Source of the DNA: Pedobacter ureilyticus
Lineage (GTDB): Bacteria > Bacteroidota > Bacteroidia > Sphingobacteriales > Sphingobacteriaceae
Direction of reading: 5' to 3'
Length of the DNA: 16,984 nucleotides
NCBI RefSeq assembly: GCF_005925345.1
Contig: NZ_SSHJ01000039.1
Span: forward strand, 1-16,984
Shown: piece by piece, positions 1-6,587 of the stretch
Numbering within the stretch: position 1 is the first letter of the stretch
Layout of the letters: the number at the start of each line of letters is the position of its first letter
The notes under the pieces: model-generated
Databases searched by the model: none
What the model saw: the letters and a program-made list of their open reading frames with translations, nothing else
Told to the model about the DNA's origin: nothing
Made by a program: the position numbers and the translations under genes

Positions 1-126
1 TGCCGCCATAGCATTTAGACATCGTTCGAACTGGTCAGTTTCCTCCGAAATCAGGTGGTCAATTTCAAGCGGAATAGGTGGTCAGTTTAAACCGAAATGG
101 GGTGGTCAGTTTCAGCGAAATCTCCA
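1..126. mobile_element. End of an IS21-family-like insertion sequence
   Basis: Four copies of TGGTCAGTTT or TGGTCAATTT start at 32, 56, 79 and 103, spaced 23-24 bp. Most are followed by a CCGAAAT- or GCGAAAT-like tail. Several spaced terminal repeats of this kind are known from IS21-family elements of Bacteroidota. Read on the minus strand, the tip would be TGGAGATTTCGCTGAAACTG, starting at 126; IS21 elements usually begin with TG. This is also where the reading frame of the RND pump gene stops resembling its family. No transposase gene (istA/istB) is visible in the 126 bases, so the family call rests on the repeats alone, and the exact tip could be a few bases off. Confidence 0.6.
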
Positions 127-940
127 CGTAGCCTACTGTTTGATCTGCTCCGTCCTCCACACGGGCTACATCGCCAACATATATAGTACGGTTGTCGCTT
201 GTTTTTACAGGGGTCTTCAATAGTTCTGCAGGTCCTTTAGCGATAGAGTTTATAGGAGCCATCAAGTTTTCATCTCCTATGCGAATATTTCCAGCAGGAG
301 ATGGAAGACTATTTTTAGTGATGGCAACGGTAATATCTTCGGGGCTTAATCCATTGGCTTGCATTGCGTCAGGATCGATATTGATCACAATGGAGCGTAC
401 ATTTCCGCCAAAAGGAGCGGGAGAAGTAATGCCTGGGATTTGTACGAACATTGGTCTAATTTTGGTCAATGCCAATGTCTGTATTTCATTTACGGAACGC
501 TGGTCGCTTTCAAAAACGAGGTTACCTACCGGAAGTGAACTACCGTCAAATCTTACCACCATGGGTGGAACTGCTCCGGGTGGTAGGAAACCCATTGCCC
601 TTGAGACCGATGTTGAAACCTCTCCAGCAGCTTGTGCCATATCTGTTCCGGGATAAAAGGTCAGCTTCATCAGGGTAAGCCCCTGAACGCTTTTGAAATC
701 AATATTTTTTACACCGCTCACAAAAAGAAGAACCTTTTGGAACTCATTAGCCATAAACCCGTCCATATAAGCTGGGGACAGTCCACCGTAAGGCATAGCA
801 ACGTACATCGCAGGCAATTCCACCTCTGGAAAAATATCTACGTTTATTTTTTTTACAGTATTGTAGGAAAAGAAAGCAATTGCTAGTACGACAACCATAA
901 TCGCAATTGGTTTTCTTAACGCAAATCTTATAATGTTCAT
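127..940 (-). pseudogene. RND efflux pump (AcrB/HAE1 type), N-terminal fragment cut by an IS
   Basis: This is the inner-membrane proton-driven pump of a tripartite RND efflux system. Only the first ~271 residues remain of a protein that is normally about 1040 residues. The start ATG at 940 gives MNIIRFALRKPIAIMVV, the usual RND start with a first membrane helix at about residues 11-28. It is followed by porter-domain sequence (PEVELP, GVKNIDF, FPPGA-like LPPGAVPP, GNIRIG, VARVEDGADQTVGY). The frame then runs into the IS21-type end and terminates at 65 with non-homologous residues. The gene lies 10 bp downstream of the TolC gene, so the two were co-transcribed. The remaining transmembrane helices and the proton-relay residues are lost, so no active pump can be made from this copy. 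Whether the substrate was drugs or metal cannot be told; the sequence looks more like the HAE/multidrug branch than CzcA/CusA. Confidence 0.85.
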
Positions 941-950
941 ATACGATTAT

Positions 951-2333
951 TTAAAGGTTGTTGAATAAAAAGTCGAAATCTGCAGTTAGCTCCGCTTCAT
1001 AAGCTAGCAATCCCCAATATTCACGGGAAGCCTCGATATGTGCATTCTCTGCCTGTTCAAGCAAAATGCGTATCTGTAAAAGTTCGCTTAGCGTAATTAA
1101 ACCGCTTTTGTACCTTGCGAGGTACATATTGTACGCATCTTGCGACTGCTGTACGGCCAGCTTCGTTTTCTGAAGCTGTTGGTATTGCTGAACAATTTTT
1201 GCCTGCGAAGCAGATAAATCTGCTTGCATTGCCAGCTGGTACTGTGATTGAAGTAGCTTCGTACTTTCGGCTTCTTTAAACAGTTGTTCGCCTTTCATCC
1301 GGTTAGTATGCAGGTTAGTCAAATTCCAGGTAATGCCGACACCTGCCAAAAAATTATTGGTGGTATTGCTGAACCCATCTTTCCATGCTCCCGATACGTT
1401 TCCGTTAGGGCTGATGCCAGTGCCCCGATAAGCATAACCACCCAACAGGTTAATCGAAGGTAGAGAAGCTCTTTTTTGTGCCTCCCCACTTAAAGTATAA
1501 TACTCCGACTGCTTGTCTAGCGCATCTAATATGGGGTGCGAAGGATTAATGGTATTTAATTTATTTAAACCATTTTCTGTGGCATCACCGAAACGGTCGA
1601 TTGATGCTGTGAAATCTATGGTATCATTGCCATACAACTCCAATAGTTTAATATAAGAAGCATTTTTAAAGCCATACCATTTGTCATGCTCGCCCATTGC
1701 CTGCACATACGATGATGAAGCAAGCAAACTGTCTGCCGCAGGTCTTAGGCCTGATGCTGACAATCCCGAAGTTATTTTCCGGATGTCGTCAAGACGTTCG
1801 GCATTCTTTTGGGTCCATTGCAGCTTAGCATTATTGTAAAGAAGAATAATGTACCTTTCGGATAATGTCTTTTTCAGGTTGAGCAAATAAGCATCTTTAT
1901 CACTAACCGATTTGTTATATAAAGCACCCGCAGCCTCGTTCTGCTTACGAAGCTTTCCGAAAGAGAACAGTTCCCAATTCACAATAGCGGAGCCAAAGGT
2001 ATTGGCTGCGGTAGAACTACCATCTAATGGTAATGGGCCATTTACGTTAAAAAAACCAGGCTGTGGGAAAAAACCACCTGCACTACCTTCGTAAGTTCCA
2101 TAAGTATTTTGTGCCTGTGCATTAATTTGGGGAAGCATATTGCCCTTGACTGCCCGTTGGTTGAATTTTGCGGCATCCATCTCCGATTTTTTTGCACTAA
2201 TGCCCGGATAATTTTCTTCAACTTTAGGCCATAAACTACCTAAGGTGTGTTCCTTGTGCTGCTGCGCATATAGCGGAAAAGCAGCAACAACGGCTAGCCA
2301 CAACACAGTGGCCGCCATAATATGTTTGATCAT
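951..2333 (-). CDS. TolC-family outer-membrane efflux channel
   Basis: The 460-residue protein has the usual length for the OEP/TolC family. A signal peptide covers about residues 1-24 (MIKHIMAATVLWLAVVAAFP, ending ...YAQ). Two repeats of long amphipathic alpha-helical sequence follow, rich in Ala, Gln, Leu and Lys. The second half has the family-like segment ending in ...YKSGLITLSELLQIRILLEQ and a terminal ...YWGLLAYEAELTADF. It would form the trimeric outer-membrane duct of the efflux system whose pump gene follows 10 bp downstream. The gene for the periplasmic adaptor is not in the window and probably lay beyond the disrupted pump gene. A 111-bp gap containing an inverted repeat separates it from the upstream small gene. 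Family assignment is firm; substrate is unknown. Confidence 0.9.
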   Translation of the reverse strand: MIKHIMAATVLWLAVVAAFPLYAQQHKEHTLGSLWPKVEENYPGISAKKSEMDAAKFNQRAVKGNMLPQINAQAQNTYGTYEGSAGGFFPQPGFFNVNGPLPLDGSSTAANTFGSAIVNWELFSFGKLRKQNEAAGALYNKSVSDKDAYLLNLKKTLSERYIILLYNNAKLQWTQKNAERLDDIRKITSGLSASGLRPAADSLLASSSYVQAMGEHDKWYGFKNASYIKLLELYGNDTIDFTASIDRFGDATENGLNKLNTINPSHPILDALDKQSEYYTLSGEAQKRASLPSINLLGGYAYRGTGISPNGNVSGAWKDGFSNTTNNFLAGVGITWNLTNLHTNRMKGEQLFKEAESTKLLQSQYQLAMQADLSASQAKIVQQYQQLQKTKLAVQQSQDAYNMYLARYKSGLITLSELLQIRILLEQAENAHIEASREYWGLLAYEAELTADFDFLFNNL

Positions 2334-2408
2334 ATTGATGTACGATTTTAAAAGCCGTAATGACGACTTCAGTTTATTTTTAAAAAAGGGAAAAAATAGA
2401 AATGCATC

Positions 2409-2437
2409 CTAATTGAGACATTGACTTCAAATTAGGA
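2409..2437. repeat. Inverted repeat between the small lipoprotein gene and tolC-like gene
   Basis: CCTAATT at 2409-2415 and AATTAGG at 2431-2437 form an imperfect inverted repeat with a 15-nt spacer. On the minus (transcribed) strand a T-rich run follows about 10 nt later. It could be an operator for a local regulator or a weak attenuator ahead of the channel gene; the sequence does not decide. Confidence 0.35.
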
Positions 2438-2444
2438 AAATAAA

Positions 2445-2864
2445 CTAAAGGGAGAAATGAATGAGAAGTTTTCGGTATTCTAAAAAGATAGAGATAGAAT
2501 TGCGAATTTTTCCACTACTATTATATAGAGGGTGTTTAGTTTGTTTCTTTTGTTGACGAAGACCAAAAAAGAAAATAGTAGTAACTGCAAGAAGAATTAA
2601 TGGTAATAAATCGTGAGGACTATACGATGATTTATGATCAATTTGGCTATCGACAAAATCAATCTGTGAACATATTTCAAATGTATTTACAGATAAATTA
2701 TGGCTGCCTTTAGGTATACCCTGTTCCGTTTTTGGAGGGAAACCAGCAAGTGTTCTAATGCTGGCCTTAACTGAGCAAGATGAAAGAAACATCACAAGAA
2801 ATGCAGCGAATACAAAAAGGTATCGCTGAAAACTTTTTAGACTATGTGATATTTTATTATTCAT
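2445..2864 (-). CDS. Small lipoprotein-like protein of the efflux operon
   Basis: I do not recognise a named family. The first ATG in frame is at 2864 (MNNKISHSLK), giving 139 residues; an extension to a TTG at 2897 is less likely. A hydrophobic segment at about residues 14-27 ends in LSSC, so Cys30 fits a lipobox. A polar region with TEQGIPKG follows, then a second hydrophobic stretch at about 86-101 and a Lys-rich tail. The protein may be a lipid-anchored or two-span membrane protein. It stands 111 bp upstream of the TolC-type gene on the same strand. I have an impression that similar small proteins precede metal or drug efflux genes in other Bacteroidota, but I cannot verify this. No function is assigned. 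Confidence 0.6.
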   Translation of the reverse strand: MNNKISHSLKSFQRYLFVFAAFLVMFLSSCSVKASIRTLAGFPPKTEQGIPKGSHNLSVNTFEICSQIDFVDSQIDHKSSYSPHDLLPLILLAVTTIFFFGLRQQKKQTKHPLYNSSGKIRNSISIFLEYRKLLIHFSL

Positions 2865-2994
2865 TAATATGCTAAAATACTTTAATTTGGCTAACAATCC
2901 AAATGGATATCTGTGTTTTAATATTTTTTAACATCCATTACTAGTCAATTTGAGGTTTTAAATAGTTAGCTATAGCAGTGAAAATTATATAAGT

Positions 2995-3726
2995 TTACCC
3001 TTCTTTTTTGTGTTCTTTGAGTTGATAGGTAAAGTTCAGATAAAGATTATTTTCATGCAATTTTGTTGAACTAGTCAAAGGTAGTCGGGTGATGTGCATA
3101 AAACCAATGTCAAATTTTACATTTGGTACAAATTTATATTCAACATTCAGACCTAAACGGTCGTGATCAAAGAAATGATGGTATGTTGTACCAGAAAGAT
3201 TAAAGAGCAATTCATCAAAAATTCCCACCTTTAGTTTTCCAGCAAAGTCGTAACGAATGCCAAAACGGTTTCGAAGCCGTGTGACGTCTGCTTGATTGTT
3301 GTCAAATATTCGATATTCGACAGCTGACCTATCTACTATATAAAACTTTTTAAGGATCTCGTGTTGTAATTCAACTGCTGCCGAAAAACGAATTTCACTA
3401 TTGGGTATTGCTGTTTCATCCGAATGTTTTTGGATAATCCTGTAGTGCTTAAAATAAGCGAAAGGCGATAAGGAAAATTTTATATCTTCATTGTGTTGAT
3501 AATGTACCCAATTCCTGTAAGCAAACATCAAGTTTTCACCTAACATATTCTCGTTTTCAAAGCCGTTTTGTCTCCTGTGCTGGAGCTCATTGTCTATTTT
3601 AAATTCTTCGCCGACCGAAATACTCAAGGTACCTCGAAACCAAGCGTTGTAATGATCTTGTGCCTGTAAAGTTTGGACAACAGATATCCATATCACTGTT
3701 ACCAGCAATCTTTTAAACCAATACAT
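2995..3726 (-). CDS. DUF2490 family outer-membrane beta-barrel protein
   Basis: The 243-residue protein starts with a signal peptide (MYWFKRLLVTVIWISVVQTLQAQ, cleavage likely after residue 22-23). The rest shows alternating polar and aromatic residues typical of beta-strands. It contains a family-like pattern of strands with NELQHRRQNGF, an R-rich middle segment (RLRNRFGIRYDF) and an end of LNFTYQL. Length and pattern match DUF2490, a Bacteroidota family of presumed outer-membrane barrels without known function. It is the last gene of the sulfur cluster, 9 bp after the second YeeE half. The position suggests a porin or surface role in sulfur compound passage, which is inference only. Confidence 0.75.
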   Translation of the reverse strand: MYWFKRLLVTVIWISVVQTLQAQDHYNAWFRGTLSISVGEEFKIDNELQHRRQNGFENENMLGENLMFAYRNWVHYQHNEDIKFSLSPFAYFKHYRIIQKHSDETAIPNSEIRFSAAVELQHEILKKFYIVDRSAVEYRIFDNNQADVTRLRNRFGIRYDFAGKLKVGIFDELLFNLSGTTYHHFFDHDRLGLNVEYKFVPNVKFDIGFMHITRLPLTSSTKLHENNLYLNFTYQLKEHKKEG

Positions 3727-3735
3727 AACCGTTAA

Positions 3736-4233
3736 TTAATGAGGTAGTTTATCTCTAAAATAGCCGTACACCCATGTACCAACAATCGCAAAGAATAGAG
3801 TTACAATCATGACAGTTACTCCAGTTCCAATTTGTGCGAATATCGGTCCAGGACATGCACCTGTAATAGCCCAGCCTAATCCAAAAATCAGCCCACCAAT
3901 GATCTGACCTTTATTAAATTTTTTATCGTGAAACTCTATTTTTTCTGCATAAATGGTTTTTATATTAAGTTTTTTAATCATAAAAACCGAAATTACACCA
4001 ACTATAACAGCACTACCAATAACACCGTACATATGAAAAGATTGAAAACGAAACATTTCTTGTATGCGGTACCAACTGATAATTTCTGCTTTTATAAATA
4101 TAATTCCGAATAATAAACCTACTATCAAGTATTTGATATTGTGATACCATTTATGTTCTAAATGGCTTTCGTTTATGCATACCGTGTCTAATGAGCGGGT
4201 TTCGAAATCTATGTTTTTATCTATATTTTTCAT
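3736..4233 (-). CDS. YeeE/YedE-type sulfur transporter, second half (DUF6691-like)
   Basis: The 165-residue membrane protein has about four hydrophobic helices and the signature GLGWAITGACPGP with Cys127. In the YeeE/TsuA family, pore-lining cysteines in GxCxG-like motifs pass thiosulfate across the inner membrane. This protein holds the second such motif (GACPGP), and its upstream partner holds the first (GGCTSGH). A hydrophilic N-terminal extension of about 30 residues precedes the first helix; the start at the ATG at 4233 is 12 bp after the partner gene. The two half-proteins probably assemble into one transporter. The substrate (thiosulfate or other sulfane sulfur) is inferred from the family. 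Confidence 0.85.
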   Translation of the reverse strand: MKNIDKNIDFETRSLDTVCINESHLEHKWYHNIKYLIVGLLFGIIFIKAEIISWYRIQEMFRFQSFHMYGVIGSAVIVGVISVFMIKKLNIKTIYAEKIEFHDKKFNKGQIIGGLIFGLGWAITGACPGPIFAQIGTGVTVMIVTLFFAIVGTWVYGYFRDKLPH

Positions 4234-4245
4234 TTGTATTGTAAT

Positions 4246-4809
4246 TTAAAGAGAGAGAATTATTGGAAGTATAATGTTTGCCATAAATAATCCGCCAATA
4301 AAAAAGCAGCAAGTAGCAATTAGCGATGGTAATTGCAGGTTTGATAAACCAGAAATTGCATGTCCACTTGTACAACCGCCTGCATAACGAGAACCGAAGC
4401 CTATCATAAAACCTCCAACAACCATCATTAGAAATCCTTTAATTGTAAAGAGATTTTCCCAAGAGAAAATTTCTTGTGGCAACATTCCATTGATGTTTGT
4501 TATACCATAGCTTGCCAGTTCAGTTCTCAAATTCTCATTAATGATTATAGGGTTTGGATTGGCTAAAAAACTAAAAGCGATTACACCTCCAATTAGTATT
4601 CCAACTACAAAAAACATATTCCAAATTTCTTTTTTCCAATCATATTTGAAAAAAGAAATATTAGCTGGCAGACAAGCTGCACAAGCATGGCGTAGGTTGG
4701 CACTAATGCCAAAATTTTTATTTCCTAAAATTAATAATGCTGGTACTGTAAGCCCAACTAGTGGACCGGCTATGTACCAAGGCCAGGGTTGTTTCAAAAA
4801 TTCTAACAT
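4246..4809 (-). CDS. YeeE/YedE-type sulfur transporter, first half
   Basis: The 187-residue inner-membrane protein has about four to five hydrophobic helices. Its signature is GFGSRYAGGCTSGHAISGLS with Cys146, the first conserved cysteine motif of the YeeE/YedE family. An additional CAAC pair occurs near residues 43-46 (HACAACLP), before the conserved motif. In single-chain YeeE proteins both motifs lie on one polypeptide of about 350 residues; here they are split over two adjacent genes with a 12-bp gap, a common layout in Bacteroidota and Proteobacteria. The thioredoxin gene ends 6 bp upstream, so the two are translated from one message. Probable role: uptake of thiosulfate-like sulfur. Confidence 0.87.
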   Translation of the reverse strand: MLEFLKQPWPWYIAGPLVGLTVPALLILGNKNFGISANLRHACAACLPANISFFKYDWKKEIWNMFFVVGILIGGVIAFSFLANPNPIIINENLRTELASYGITNINGMLPQEIFSWENLFTIKGFLMMVVGGFMIGFGSRYAGGCTSGHAISGLSNLQLPSLIATCCFFIGGLFMANIILPIILSL

Positions 4810-4815
4810 TTATTT

Positions 4816-5109
4816 TTATATATTTTCTTTAATTAATCTTTCCAATTCGTTTACAGGTACTATGCCCGACTGACGCCAAAGCTGTTTACCATTTTTAAAT
4901 AATATAAGCGTGGGTACACTGCGTACTTTATGTGTTGTTGTTGCTTGAGGGTTATTGTCAACATCAATGTTAATAATGCTTGCCTCATCTCCTATACGCT
5001 GCTTTAATTCTTCCAGAAGGGGCGACATCATTTTCCAAGGCCCACACCATTCAGCGAAAAAATCTACCAAAACAGGTTTATCCTGGTTTATTGTTTCCTG
5101 AAATGTCAT
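4816..5109 (-). CDS. Thioredoxin-fold protein with CGPW (monothiol) active site
   Basis: The 97-residue protein is a minimal thioredoxin: VLVDFFAEWCGPWKMMSP in the active-site region, then IINIDVDNNP, the cis-proline loop VRSVPTLILFKNG and a closing helix. Cys22 is the only cysteine. The second, resolving cysteine of the usual WCGPC is Trp25; the codon is TGG on the minus strand, one base from a Cys codon. Such a protein cannot form the ordinary intramolecular disulfide. It could act as a monothiol acceptor of persulfide sulfur, or it may be a mutant or misread base. The start ATG overlaps the end of the DUF6132 gene by 32 bp, and the YeeE half follows after 6 bp. Confidence 0.9.
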   Translation of the reverse strand: MTFQETINQDKPVLVDFFAEWCGPWKMMSPLLEELKQRIGDEASIINIDVDNNPQATTTHKVRSVPTLILFKNGKQLWRQSGIVPVNELERLIKENI

Positions 5110-5308
5110 GTTGTTTTTTGTCTTTTTTTAATATAGATGATAGCAAGCCACCCATCACGGCGCCATATAGGGTACTGTTTATCGGATTGGAAGTTATGGC
5201 ACAACTGCCTGTGCTACATCCAATAAATTTCCAATATAGAAACCCTGATAAAGCTCCGAGCAGAACTCCCAAAATTGTTAATGTATTTTTCTTTAAGAAG
5301 TTTTTCAT
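5078..5308 (-). CDS. DUF6132-like small membrane protein
   Basis: The 76-residue protein has two hydrophobic helices of glycine-rich type. The first (about 10-28) is LTILGVLLGALSGFLYW; the second (about 45-62) is STLYGAVMGGLLSSIL. They are separated by the loop FIGCSTGSCAITSNP, with two cysteines spaced CxxxxC, and the protein has a basic tail. This resembles the DUF6132 family, which often accompanies YeeE, thioredoxin and rhodanese genes in Bacteroidota. The function is unknown; the paired cysteines between two membrane spans suggest a redox or sulfur-carrying part. It starts 1 bp after the haem lipoprotein gene and its last 32 bp overlap the thioredoxin start, indicating tight translational coupling. 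Confidence 0.75.
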   Translation of the reverse strand: MKNFLKKNTLTILGVLLGALSGFLYWKFIGCSTGSCAITSNPINSTLYGAVMGGLLSSILKKDKKQHDISGNNKPG

Positions 5309-5309
5309 A

Positions 5310-5876
5310 CTATTGGTTTTCTTTTAGCTTCATTTTCCACATTCCTCTAAGATCTCCTAAACTGTAGCCTATGGCTTTGTCACTTGGATATTTTTTGGCA
5401 ATAATTTTTTTGGTGCTTTCGATTATGTCGGTATTTCCTCCATGGCATTTTAAGCAAGTAGGCATTGCTATAAAAATAGGCTTGTAATAATAAACCTCTC
5501 CGTTTTCATCTTCCTTCATAAAACCTGTTTTTTCAGATTTTATTTTCTCCCAAGCTATATTGTCCGTTTGGGTTTGAATGTCATTGTTGGGATTTCGGTT
5601 TTTATCGCTTAACCGTTGAATATAGACTTTAAGATTATCTGCTATACTATCCGTGACTGGCATAGCTTTAACGTTACAAAATTCAACAGCGTAGTCTGTT
5701 CCTCCTTTTTGTATAGCTCCAGCTACGTTTTGAAGCAATACATTTTGCATCTTTACAGAAATGCTGTCGCCCAAAAGTATAAAGGCCTCCTTTTCCTCTT
5801 CGGATAGAGTTTTCTGTTTGTTGCTACAAGACAAAAGAACCATTGCTGTCAATAAAAATGAGAAACCTCTGAACAT
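5310..5876 (-). CDS. DUF3365 family c-type haem lipoprotein
   Basis: The 188-residue protein begins with a lipoprotein signal (MFRGFSFLLTAMVLLSC, lipobox Cys17), so it should be anchored in the envelope facing the periplasm. Its body has the DUF3365 (Tll0287-like) pattern: an N-terminal helical part with AVEFCNVKAMPV, then FMKEDENGEVYYYKPIFIAMPTCLKCHGG. The CLKCH at residues 141-145 is a c-type haem binding motif, and the following stretch GYSLGDLRGMWKMK is also family-like. It could sense redox state or small ligands, or carry electrons to sulfur enzymes. Genes are packed on both sides (7 bp and 1 bp gaps). The family is well supported; the role is not established. Confidence 0.85.
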   Translation of the reverse strand: MFRGFSFLLTAMVLLSCSNKQKTLSEEEKEAFILLGDSISVKMQNVLLQNVAGAIQKGGTDYAVEFCNVKAMPVTDSIADNLKVYIQRLSDKNRNPNNDIQTQTDNIAWEKIKSEKTGFMKEDENGEVYYYKPIFIAMPTCLKCHGGNTDIIESTKKIIAKKYPSDKAIGYSLGDLRGMWKMKLKENQ

Positions 5877-5883
5877 ATTTTTT

Positions 5884-6117
5884 TTATTTTATCTCTTCAA
5901 AGGTGGTATCTTCAATTCTCTTATTACTTTTTGATATAGATGTATTGCATGCCGAAACACCGCAACATCCTATATTAAGTATAGGCATTAAAGAAAATAA
6001 TCCACCCATTACCACAAACCACCATTCTTTTGACTGAATACCCTGTGCTATCACGAAAATGCCTAATGCCAATCGCAATACACGCATAAAATTCCAAGTT
6101 CTTAGATAGTTTTTCAT
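5884..6117 (-). CDS. Small YgaP/DUF2892-like membrane protein with CCG motif
   Basis: The most likely start is the ATG at 6117, two bases after the HMA stop codon, giving 77 residues (MKNYLRTWNFMRVLRLALG). A TTG six bases upstream is possible but less likely. Two hydrophobic segments (about 11-25 and 31-48) are joined by SKEWW, then NIGCCGVSACNTS, with three cysteines at the membrane exit. This resembles the two-helix DUF2892 or YgaP C-terminal membrane domain that often accompanies rhodaneses. The cysteines fit handling of sulfur or a metal. It sits between the HMA-domain gene and the haem lipoprotein gene in a tightly packed operon. Confidence 0.7.
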   Translation of the reverse strand: MKNYLRTWNFMRVLRLALGIFVIAQGIQSKEWWFVVMGGLFSLMPILNIGCCGVSACNTSISKSNKRIEDTTFEEIK

Positions 6118-6119
6118 AA

Positions 6120-6377
6120 TCAATTTATTTTTCCAATAGCACAGCTCATATAAGATTTTACTTTTTTTAATAGGTCATTATTCCCTTTTTCGGGATAACC
6201 CATTTTTGAAAGTGCATTTATAAGAATTATTTTTTCAACCGTAGCATCAATAGTTACGGTTTCTGTGTCTTTGTCAATACTTACATTTTCAACACCATTT
6301 ATTTTCATTAAAGCGGTTTTTATACTGTTCATACAGCCACCACATTTAATGTTCTCTACTGCTATATTGTGTGTCAT
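6120..6377 (-). CDS. Heavy-metal-associated (HMA) domain protein
   Basis: The 85-residue protein has the ferredoxin-like HMA fold signature: VENIKCGGCMNSIKTALMKINGVENVSID, with the metal- or sulfur-binding CGGC at Cys12-Cys15, then VTIDATVEKIILINALSKMGYPE. The usual domain has about 65-70 residues; here a C-terminal tail carries one more cysteine (Cys78). HMA proteins normally carry copper or other soft metals. In this sulfur operon the pair may instead guard against or trap metal sulfide; that is inference. The start ATG overlaps the stop of the upstream DUF2892 gene (ATGA), and the next gene starts 2 bp after its stop. Confidence 0.88.
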   Translation of the reverse strand: MTHNIAVENIKCGGCMNSIKTALMKINGVENVSIDKDTETVTIDATVEKIILINALSKMGYPEKGNNDLLKKVKSYMSCAIGKIN

Positions 6378-6583
6378 TTAATTTTCCTTCTAAAAGTGCT
6401 GATGCCAAATGGTAAGTACAAGGGGCAAAAACTAATGAATGATGTAAGCACAAATACTACTGCTAATATGCCTAATATGATTGCCAATGTTCCTGAAATG
6501 ACATTTGTGAAATACAAAACACCTATAAATACCGCAACCAGTATCCTGATGACTTTATCGACTGTTCCCATGTTCTTTTTCAT
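6374..6583 (-). CDS. DUF2892 (YgaP-type) small membrane protein
   Basis: The 69-residue protein starts MKKNMGTVDKVIRILVA and has two hydrophobic helices (about 11-27 and 30-49), followed by FCPLYLPFGISTFRRK. MGxxDxxIR at the N-terminus and the CPLYxPxGIxT end are hallmarks of DUF2892, also found as the membrane domain of the rhodanese YgaP. Here the domain is separate from the rhodanese, which lies two genes upstream. The pair may reconstitute a membrane-tethered sulfurtransferase. The gene begins 4 bp after the methyltransferase and overlaps the HMA gene by 4 bp. Confidence 0.85.
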   Translation of the reverse strand: MKKNMGTVDKVIRILVAVFIGVLYFTNVISGTLAIILGILAVVFVLTSFISFCPLYLPFGISTFRRKIK

Positions 6584-6587
6584 TTTT

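Noticed and set aside
192..656. Plus-strand open frame over the RND gene
   Set aside because: It lies wholly antisense to the recognisable RND sequence and has no family resemblance.
6118..6123. TTG start for the small CCG membrane protein
   Set aside because: An ATG two bases after the upstream stop is available and fits the tight operon spacing; likewise TTG starts at 2897 and 7551 were passed over for ATGs at 2864 and 7524.
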